From Zwartia sp. (GTDB lineage: Bacteria > Pseudomonadota > Gammaproteobacteria > Burkholderiales > Burkholderiaceae_B), in NCBI GenBank assembly GCA_030653405.1, contig JAURZO010000019.1, positions 1 to 11,770 on the forward strand: a stretch of 11,770 nt of DNA, read 5' to 3'. Shown piece by piece: positions 6,903 through 11,770 of the stretch (positions are counted from its first letter, which is position 1; every line of letters starts with the position of its first letter). The notes beneath the pieces are model-generated. The model was not told where the DNA came from and did no database searches. It saw only the letters and a program-made list of their open reading frames with translations. Position numbers and translations under genes: made by a program.

Positions 6903-6918
6903 TTAGTCCATTAGTCCA
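6903..6918. repeat. 8-bp tandem duplication
   Basis: TTAGTCCA occurs twice in direct succession (6903-6910, 6911-6918) between greA and its terminator hairpin. This is probably a slippage product, and no function is evident. Confidence 0.6.
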
Positions 6919-6960
6919 AAAAAATCGCCTCGGTTCTTTGAGAATCGAGGCGATTAAGTT
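6918..6960. terminator. Strong bidirectional terminator between convergent greA and yhbY
   Basis: A 15-bp stem pairs 6923-6937 with 6941-6955 (one G-U pair, outer 10 bp perfect: AATCGCCTCG with CGAGGCGATT) around a 3-base loop. Seven A residues precede it (6918-6924), giving a T-run on the minus strand; the plus-strand side is followed only by AAGTTT. It should stop yhbY transcription strongly and greA transcription more weakly. Confidence 0.85.
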
Positions 6961-6995
6961 TGGTGGGTACTGTTTTCAGGCGCGTGCTTTAAAAT

Positions 6996-7048
6996 AGCGT
7001 TAAATGTCTAGCGCAGGATGAAATGTCTAGCGCTAGATGTTTAACGCT
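6996..7048. repeat. Long imperfect inverted repeat over the 3' end of yhbY, with internal 13-bp direct repeat
   Basis: Positions 6996-7014 and 7030-7048 are complementary over 19 bp, allowing two adjacent G-U pairs (7005-7006 with 7038-7039), around a 15-base loop. AAATGTCTAGCGC is also directly repeated (7002-7014, 7021-7033), and TCTAGCGCTAGA (7026-7037) is a perfect 12-bp palindrome. The right arm contains the yhbY stop (7041-7043). On the minus strand the stem is followed by ATTTT, so it may be a first terminator or a 3'-end stabilising hairpin for yhbY mRNA. Confidence 0.65.
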
Positions 7049-7637
7049 TGACCGCTGGTCGTTTGCGGGCAGAAGCACCTAGTGTTCCGCGACGCGCACC
7101 GGCACGAAGCGACAGGGCGCTGCGACGCGGGATACCATGTGCGGTATCCTTCGCACTTGAAGCGCGTGTACTTGGACGAGCGGGGCGATCACCCGAGAAC
7201 ACGCGGGGACGATCAACATCCTCATCGATATCTCGCTCTGCGCGTGTTCGGCGAGTCGGTTTTTCAACCTTTTTACCTTGCGCTGCCAGCTTTTTAGGGG
7301 TGTGCGGCTCGGAGGGTTTGCGTTTCGCTGGTGAGGAGGGTGCTGGGGTAGGCTTAAGATAAGCTCCCTTGGCGCCATACCTGAAGAGAATCAGCATTTT
7401 TCCGAGGTGGTGCACTGCTGCGCAAGACAGCGCCTCGCAGATTGAACGGAGGATTTCCTCGCGCGCCTCACGATCTGCGCTGCCGGCACGAACCTTGATC
7501 AGTTCGTGTGCAGACAGATTCATGTCGATTTCTTTGAGCACTGCCTCAGTCAGGCCGTTGTCGCCAATCAGGACGACAGGGCGCAATGGATGGGCAGCAG
7601 CTCTAAGGGCGCTACGTTCGCGTGGGGTGAGTTCCAT
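7041..7637 (-). CDS. yhbY: YhbY-family ribosome assembly RNA-binding protein with basic C-terminal extension
   Basis: A small RNA-binding protein of the CRS1-YhbY (CRM) family, linked in Escherichia coli to large-subunit precursors. The domain fills residues 1-90: MELTPRERSALRAAAHPLRP, then VVLIGDNGLTEAVLKEI, HELIKV and the GKMLILFR loop, close to Escherichia coli YhbY (97 residues). The protein is 198 residues because of a tail of about 100 residues rich in Arg, Lys, Pro, Ser and Ala with one acidic patch (DIDEDVD); it looks disordered and nucleic-acid-binding. Start: ATG 7637 gives the conserved N-terminus, and ATG 7646 would add three residues; neither has a Shine-Dalgarno. TACAAT (7659-7654, minus strand) is a plausible -10 that would give a nearly leaderless mRNA. 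It is divergent from rlmE and convergent with greA, as in Escherichia coli. Confidence 0.93.
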   Translation of the reverse strand: MELTPRERSALRAAAHPLRPVVLIGDNGLTEAVLKEIDMNLSAHELIKVRAGSADREAREEILRSICEALSCAAVHHLGKMLILFRYGAKGAYLKPTPAPSSPAKRKPSEPHTPKKLAAQGKKVEKPTRRTRAERDIDEDVDRPRVFSGDRPARPSTRASSAKDTAHGIPRRSALSLRAGARRGTLGASARKRPAVKR

Positions 7638-7664
7638 AATAGTCATAAGGTAGATTGTACGGGA

Positions 7665-8300
7665 ATGGCCAAGAACAAATTTTCAAAAGAATGGGTGATG
7701 CAACACATCAATGACCCGTTCGTCAAATTAGCCCAACAAAAAGGCTATCGAGCCCGTGCGGCATTCAAGTTAACCGAAATACTCGACGCAGAGAAGCTCA
7801 TGCGTCGTGGTGATGTGATCGTTGACTTGGGTTCCACCCCCGGGAGCTGGTCTCAGGTGGCTCGGGAACGGCTGGTCGGGAAGGGGGGCGTGGTCGACGG
7901 TCGCATCATCGCTCTTGATCTTTTACCCATGGAACCCATCGCCGGCGTCGAATTCATTCTCGGAGATTTTAGCGAGGAGGAGGTGCTTCAGACGCTGAAT
8001 GCACTCCTGGCTGGAACCAAGGTTGACTTAGTTATGTCGGATATGGCGCCCAATTTGTCCGGCGTGGGGATGGCTGATTCAGCGCGTATTCAAGAAGTCA
8101 TCGATTTAGCTCTTGAATTTGCGCTAATGCACCTCAAACCTGAAGGTGCACTGATCGTAAAAGCTTTTCATGGCAGCGGGTTTTCTCAGATCGTCGAAAG
8201 CTTCAAGCGTCATTTCAAGCGGGTGGTCGAGCGCAAGCCCAAGGCCTCTCGAGATCGTTCTTCTGAAACTTTCTTGATCGCCAAGGGTCGAAAGCAGTAG
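7665..8300 (+). CDS. rlmE: 23S rRNA (uridine-2552-2'-O)-methyltransferase RlmE (FtsJ/RrmJ)
   Basis: A 211-residue SAM-dependent methyltransferase that modifies the ribose of U2552 in the A-loop of 23S rRNA during late 50S assembly. The K-D-K-E tetrad of FtsJ enzymes is visible: Lys35 in RAAFKL, Asp126 in MSDMAPN, Lys166 in IVKAFHG and Glu201 in SETFLIAK. SAM-binding motif I is VDLGSTPGSWSQ (53-64), where many relatives have AAPGGWSQ, and DLLPMEPI follows at 85-92. The frame is open upstream to 7506, but that stretch is antisense to yhbY and non-conserved. ATG 7665 yields the family length (Escherichia coli 209). GGGA lies too close to the ATG to be a good ribosome site. Only 18-27 bp separate it from the yhbY start. 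ftsH follows after 185 bp, the classic pairing. Confidence 0.96.
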   Translation: MAKNKFSKEWVMQHINDPFVKLAQQKGYRARAAFKLTEILDAEKLMRRGDVIVDLGSTPGSWSQVARERLVGKGGVVDGRIIALDLLPMEPIAGVEFILGDFSEEEVLQTLNALLAGTKVDLVMSDMAPNLSGVGMADSARIQEVIDLALEFALMHLKPEGALIVKAFHGSGFSQIVESFKRHFKRVVERKPKASRDRSSETFLIAKGRKQ

Positions 8301-8359
8301 ATGTAGTCGAACTTCTTGATTTTGTTCCGTTTTTGATCCCTTACTGTCGTAGGGAAACG

Positions 8360-8390
8360 CCCCGAAATGGGTTCAGAATCGGGGTAGAAT
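8360..8390 (+). promoter_or_regulatory. Candidate ftsH promoter element with CCCCGA/TCGGGG dyad
   Basis: CCCCGA (8360-8365) and TCGGGG (8379-8384) form a perfect 6-bp inverted repeat with 13 bases between, directly abutting TAGAAT (8385-8390), a good -10 box. The bases at the -35 distance lie in the left arm and do not match consensus. The dyad could be an activator or repressor site. There is no T-run, so it is not a terminator. Confidence 0.35.
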
Positions 8391-8411
8391 GAAGTCTTAA
8401 TAGATTGCGAT

Positions 8412-8435
8412 GCGCCCCTCAGGCCACTGGGGCGC
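8412..8435 (+). promoter_or_regulatory. GC-rich hairpin in the ftsH 5' leader
   Basis: GCGCCCC (8412-8418) pairs with GGGGCGC (8429-8435) in a perfect all-GC 7-bp stem with a 10-base loop, about 50 bases before the ftsH start and just after the candidate start of transcription. There is no T-run, so it is a leader structure and not an intrinsic terminator. It does not cover the Shine-Dalgarno at 8474-8478. Confidence 0.5.
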
Positions 8436-8485
8436 CCGCGCCTCAGCAGTTGTCGCTTGTTAGTATGACAGGCAGGAGATCGGCC

Positions 8486-10378
8486 TTGAACAATTCGTTT
8501 TCGAAAGTTGCAGTCTGGATGGTGATTGCGCTCGTGCTGTTTACTGTGTTCAAACAGTTTGACAGTCGCGCACCTGCGCAAGACTCGGTCAGTTACACCC
8601 AGTTCATGGATGATGCCAAGGCAGGCAAAATCCGTAAGGTTGATGTGCAAAGCGACGTCCTTTACGTGACGCCGGATGCGGGTCGCCCCTACACGCTGAC
8701 ATCACCTGGTGATCTTTGGATGGTCTCTGACCTGATGAAAGCCGGCGTTCAGGTTTCAGGAAAAGCTCGCGAAGAACCCTCTTTCCTGATGAGCATTTTT
8801 GTTTCATGGTTCCCCATGCTGCTTTTGATCGGCGTGTGGGTGTTCTTCATGCGCCAGATGCAGGGTGGCGGCAAGGGTGGGGCCTTCAGTTTTGGCAAGT
8901 CCCGCGCCAAAATGCTTGACGAAAGCACCAATATCGTTACGTTCGCCGATGTGGCGGGCTGCGACGAAGCCAAAGAAGATGTCCAGGAATTGGTTGATTT
9001 CCTGCGCGACCCCACCAGATTCCAAAAGCTCGGCGGTCATATCCCCCGTGGCGTGTTGATGGTGGGTTCACCAGGAACGGGTAAAACGCTGTTGGCCAAA
9101 GCCATCGCAGGCGAAGCCAAGGTGCCTTTTTTCAGCATCTCGGGTTCTGATTTTGTTGAAATGTTTGTTGGTGTCGGTGCCGCGCGTGTGCGTGACATGT
9201 TTGAAAACGCCAAAAAGCATTCGCCATGCATTATCTTCATCGACGAAATCGATGCAGTGGGACGTCAGCGTGGTGCGGGCTTAGGCGGCGGTAATGATGA
9301 GCGTGAGCAGACACTGAACCAATTGCTTGTCGAGATGGACGGTTTTGAGTCGGGTGTTGGCGTCATCGTGATTGCGGCGACCAACCGACCAGACGTGCTT
9401 GATCCTGCGCTGCTGCGTCCGGGTCGCTTCGACCGTCAGGTTGTGGTGCCGCTGCCAGACATTCGTGGTCGTGAGCAGATCCTCAAAGTGCATATGCGTA
9501 AAGTACCTTTGGCGCAAAACGTCGATGCACATGTGCTCGCACGGGGTTGTCCTGGCTTTTCCGGTGCCGACCTTGCCAACCTTGTCAACGAAGCTGCTTT
9601 GTTTGCCGCACGTCGTAATGGTCGTACCGTGGATATGTCTGACTTTGAGAAAGCCAAAGACAAGATCATGATGGGTGCCGAGCGTCGTTCGCTTGTGATG
9701 CCCGAAGAAGAGCGTCGCAACACCGCCTATCACGAGTCAGGTCACGCGATTGTGGCACGCATGCTTCCCAAGACCGACCCCGTTCACAAGGTGACGATCA
9801 TTCCTCGTGGCCGTGCCTTAGGTGTCACGATGCAATTGCCTGAGGGTGATCGCTACAGCATGGACAAAGAGCGCATGCTCTGCACCATCGCTGTGTTGTT
9901 TGGTGGCCGTATTGCCGAAGAACTGTTCATGAATCAAATGACGACCGGTGCCTCCAACGACTTTGAGCGTGCAACAGCTTTAGCGCGTGACATGGTGACC
10001 CGCTACGGCATGAGTACTGAACTGGGTCCGATGGTGTATGCGGAAAACGAAGGCGAGGTTTTCCTCGGCCGTAGCGTGACCAAAACAACGCACATGTCCG
10101 AAGACACGATGCAGAAAGTGGATCAGCAGATCCGCAAAATCATCGATGAGCAGTATGCAGTCGCTCGCACGATCCTTGAAAACAATCGTGAAAAAGTCGA
10201 AGTCATGGCAAAGACCTTGCTCGAGTGGGAAACCATCGATGCTGATCAGATCAACGACATCATCGAGGGACGTCCTCCACGTCCACCCAAGGTACCGGAC
10301 GCACCCATGGATTCGACAGGCTCGCCTCCAAGCGGTTCTGCACCGGGTACAACCACTGATCCTGCCGCTGTTGTGTAA
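8486..10378 (+). CDS. ftsH: ATP-dependent zinc metalloprotease FtsH
   Basis: A 630-residue inner-membrane AAA+ protease that forms hexamers and degrades misplaced membrane proteins and short-lived regulators. Transmembrane segments lie at about 8-23 and 103-122, flanking a periplasmic domain. The AAA module has Walker A GSPGTGKT (194-201), Walker B FIDEID (251-256), the pore loop around EMFVGVGA (225-232) and the second region of homology near TNRPDVLDPALLRPGRFD (299-316). The zinc site is HESGH (416-420) with Asp492 in ASNDFERAT as probable third ligand. The tail after 595 is Pro/Gly/Ser/Thr-rich. Start: TTG 8486 is preceded at 7 bases by AGGAG (8474-8478) and gives the conserved opening NNSFSKVAVWMVIALVLF; the in-frame ATG 8465 lacks a Shine-Dalgarno. 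It sits in the usual place between rlmE and folP. Confidence 0.97.
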   Translation: MNNSFSKVAVWMVIALVLFTVFKQFDSRAPAQDSVSYTQFMDDAKAGKIRKVDVQSDVLYVTPDAGRPYTLTSPGDLWMVSDLMKAGVQVSGKAREEPSFLMSIFVSWFPMLLLIGVWVFFMRQMQGGGKGGAFSFGKSRAKMLDESTNIVTFADVAGCDEAKEDVQELVDFLRDPTRFQKLGGHIPRGVLMVGSPGTGKTLLAKAIAGEAKVPFFSISGSDFVEMFVGVGAARVRDMFENAKKHSPCIIFIDEIDAVGRQRGAGLGGGNDEREQTLNQLLVEMDGFESGVGVIVIAATNRPDVLDPALLRPGRFDRQVVVPLPDIRGREQILKVHMRKVPLAQNVDAHVLARGCPGFSGADLANLVNEAALFAARRNGRTVDMSDFEKAKDKIMMGAERRSLVMPEEERRNTAYHESGHAIVARMLPKTDPVHKVTIIPRGRALGVTMQLPEGDRYSMDKERMLCTIAVLFGGRIAEELFMNQMTTGASNDFERATALARDMVTRYGMSTELGPMVYAENEGEVFLGRSVTKTTHMSEDTMQKVDQQIRKIIDEQYAVARTILENNREKVEVMAKTLLEWETIDADQINDIIEGRPPRPPKVPDAPMDSTGSPPSGSAPGTTTDPAAVV

Positions 10379-11247
10379 TGCAGGCTCTCAGTCGCAACAT
10401 GGCTGAAAAATGGTTATGCGGGCGCTTTGAGTTTGATCTCAAGCGCCCGATTCTCATGGGGATCGTGAACGTCACACCGGATTCTTTTTCGGATGGTGGA
10501 CAGCACGCGCAAACAGATACCGCCATCCAGCATGCACTCAAACTTGTGGACGAGGGCGCCGTTATCCTGGATATAGGCGGAGAGTCCACGCGCCCTGGCG
10601 CACTCCCCGTATCAGTTCAGGATGAGCTGGCGCGTGTGATCCCCGTCCTCAAGGCGGTGTTGCACAGCGGTGTCGCGATTTCGGTCGATACCTGCAAGCC
10701 CGAGGTGATGCAGGCCGCACTCGATGCGGGCGCCGACATCATTAACGATGTTCGAGGGATGCGCGATCCGGCAGCTCAACGTATCGTTGCCCGTCATGGT
10801 CATTGCGGCGTGTGTCTGATGCATATGCAGGGTGAGCCTCGCACGATGCAAGTGCAGCCCCACTATGAGGATGTGCTGAGCGATGTTCGCGATGAGCTGT
10901 TGCACCAGGCGCTTTCTCTGCAACAGCAAGGCGTGCAAGCCTCGCGCATAAGTCTCGATCCTGGGCTCGGTTTTGGAAAAACAGTCGAGCAAAACTATCA
11001 CCTTCTTGCCAACTTGGAAATCCTTGTCAAAACAGGGTATCCTGTCGTCCTCGGCGCCTCGCGTAAATCCATGATTGGCGCGATCACGGGGCGAACCGTT
11101 GACCAGAGAATGCCTGGCAGCATCGCGGCTGCCTTGGCGGGTGTCATGCATGGTGCTCGCATCTTGCGTGTGCATGATGTGAAAGAGACGCATGATGCGC
11201 TCACTGTTTGGCAGGCGGTGCTAGACTCGGAAAATAAGAACAGCTAA
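10378..11247 (+). CDS. folP: Dihydropteroate synthase
   Basis: A 289-residue cytoplasmic TIM-barrel enzyme that condenses 6-hydroxymethyl-7,8-dihydropterin pyrophosphate with p-aminobenzoate in folate synthesis; it is the sulfonamide target. Motifs in order: MGIVNVTPDSFSDGG (27-41), GESTRPGA (68-75), VDTCKPEVM (103-111), INDVRGMRDP (122-131), MHMQGEPRTMQ (148-158), LDPGLGFGKT (193-202), LGASRKSMIG (225-234) and RVHDV (264-268). The TRPG and ASRKS loops look intact, so nothing suggests a resistant variant. The ATG at 10378 overlaps the ftsH stop as TAATG, typical of translational coupling, and has no Shine-Dalgarno. The ATG at 10399 (MAEKW, 282 residues) would match the Escherichia coli length and remains possible. 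glmM follows after 10 bp. Confidence 0.96.
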   Translation: MQALSRNMAEKWLCGRFEFDLKRPILMGIVNVTPDSFSDGGQHAQTDTAIQHALKLVDEGAVILDIGGESTRPGALPVSVQDELARVIPVLKAVLHSGVAISVDTCKPEVMQAALDAGADIINDVRGMRDPAAQRIVARHGHCGVCLMHMQGEPRTMQVQPHYEDVLSDVRDELLHQALSLQQQGVQASRISLDPGLGFGKTVEQNYHLLANLEILVKTGYPVVLGASRKSMIGAITGRTVDQRMPGSIAAALAGVMHGARILRVHDVKETHDALTVWQAVLDSENKNS

Positions 11248-11257
11248 GAGAATCAAC

Positions 11258-11770
11258 ATGGCTAAAAGAAAATATTTCGGTACGGATGGCGTGCGCGGTT
11301 TGGTGGGAGGCGAGGTCATTAATGCCGAGTTTGCACTGCGTCTGGGCTATGCGGCAGGCAAGGTATTGTCTCAGGGACACAACGGACGCAGTGGTCGACC
11401 CACCGTGTTGATTGGCAAGGACACACGCATCAGTGGTTACATGCTTGAATCGGCGCTTGAGGCCGGTTTTGCGTCTGCTGGCGTCGAAGTTTTACTGGCT
11501 GGACCACTCCCAACACCTGCAGTCGCTTATCTGACCCGTACGTGGCGATTGGTGGCCGGCATTGTGATCAGTGCCTCGCACAACCCTTATCACGACAATG
11601 GGATCAAGTTCTTCTCCTCCAAGGGCATGAAGCTCCCTGATGAAACAGAAGCCGCCATCGAGGCGGCTATTGACGAGCCGATGGTGTGCGTCGATTCAGA
11701 AAAACTCGGACGCGCGCGTCGTATTGATGATGCGCCCGGACGTTACATTGAGTTCTGCAAAAGCACCTTT
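11258..11770 (+). CDS. glmM: Phosphoglucosamine mutase, 5' part only
   Basis: The first 171 codons of GlmM, which converts glucosamine-6-phosphate to glucosamine-1-phosphate for UDP-GlcNAc, and so for peptidoglycan and lipopolysaccharide. The opening MAKRKYFGTDGVRGLVGG is diagnostic, and GKDTRISGYMLESAL (53-67) follows. The phosphoserine loop is ISASHNP (104-110), with Ser107 the residue phosphorylated in the active enzyme, then HDNGIKFF (112-119). The family is about 445-450 residues, so roughly 60 percent lies beyond the window. AAGAG (11246-11250) overlaps the folP stop and sits 7 bases before the ATG, so it is probably co-transcribed with folP. The ftsH-folP-glmM order is conserved across beta- and gammaproteobacteria. 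Confidence 0.96.
   Translation, partial: MAKRKYFGTDGVRGLVGGEVINAEFALRLGYAAGKVLSQGHNGRSGRPTVLIGKDTRISGYMLESALEAGFASAGVEVLLAGPLPTPAVAYLTRTWRLVAGIVISASHNPYHDNGIKFFSSKGMKLPDETEAAIEAAIDEPMVCVDSEKLGRARRIDDAPGRYIEFCKSTF

Noticed and set aside
8338..8354. Hairpin CCC-T-TAC/GTAGGG after rlmE as a terminator
   Set aside because: The stem is short and bulged, and the T-rich sequence lies before it, not after, so it would not terminate plus-strand transcription.
8340..8368. A sigma-32 (heat shock) promoter before ftsH, suggested by CCCCGAAAT at 8360-8368
   Set aside because: The -10 match has an extra base relative to CCCCATNT and the best -35 (CTTACT) matches only half of CTTGAA. Not enough to call, although ftsH is heat-shock controlled in Escherichia coli.
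8410..8463. A 17-codon upstream ORF in the ftsH leader (starts MRPSGHWG)
   Set aside because: There is no Shine-Dalgarno before its ATG and it overlaps the GC-rich hairpin; it is more likely incidental.
1..11770. Mobile elements, CRISPR arrays, tRNA or rRNA genes, defence or biosynthetic systems
   Set aside because: No transposase or integrase motifs, no regularly spaced repeats, no cloverleaf or rRNA segments were found; gaps between genes are all under 300 bp and are accounted for by regulatory structures.

Overview
The window reads as chromosomal DNA of a betaproteobacterium, most likely order Burkholderiales. The block greA, then yhbY on the opposite strand, then rlmE-ftsH-folP-glmM is the conserved beta/gamma-proteobacterial arrangement. 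The FtsH, RlmE and ferredoxin-NADP reductase sequences look betaproteobacterial, and GC content is moderate. This placement rests on family knowledge and remembered synteny, not on a database search. I see no transposase, integrase, tRNA, rRNA, CRISPR array or phage gene, and coding looks uniform throughout.

Left part (1-1534): two minus-strand genes. A histidine phosphatase is cut off by the window edge. Upstream of it, after a probable terminator, lies fpr, a ferredoxin/flavodoxin-NADP reductase. A 275-bp divergent intergenic region separates fpr from the next block.

Middle (1535-6248): a complete branched-chain-amino-acid-type (HAAT/Liv) ABC importer in one operon. It holds a periplasmic binding protein, one 627-residue permease carrying both LivH and LivM halves, and the ATPases LivG and LivF. 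The genes are tightly packed: 17 bp between binding protein and permease, an ATGA overlap before livG, and a 13-codon mini-ORF with a strong Shine-Dalgarno bridging livG and livF. The substrate cannot be read from sequence.

Right part (6249-11770): core housekeeping genes. greA encodes a transcript-cleavage factor and has a structured upstream region: a 7-bp dyad over a candidate promoter, then a terminator-like hairpin just before the gene. greA converges on yhbY (ribosome-assembly RNA-binding protein with a long basic tail) across two strong hairpins. yhbY and rlmE (23S rRNA 2'-O-methyltransferase) diverge with only 18-27 bp between start codons. Downstream come ftsH (membrane AAA+ protease, TTG start, hairpin in its leader), folP (dihydropteroate synthase, overlapping ftsH by one base) and the 5' part of glmM (phosphoglucosamine mutase). 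Together these serve transcription fidelity, 50S maturation, membrane-protein quality control, folate synthesis and cell-wall precursor supply.

No novel defence or mobile system is visible. The points most worth a second look are the fused permease, the livG/livF mini-ORF, the possible greA leader attenuator with overlapping dyad, and the hairpins around yhbY and ftsH.
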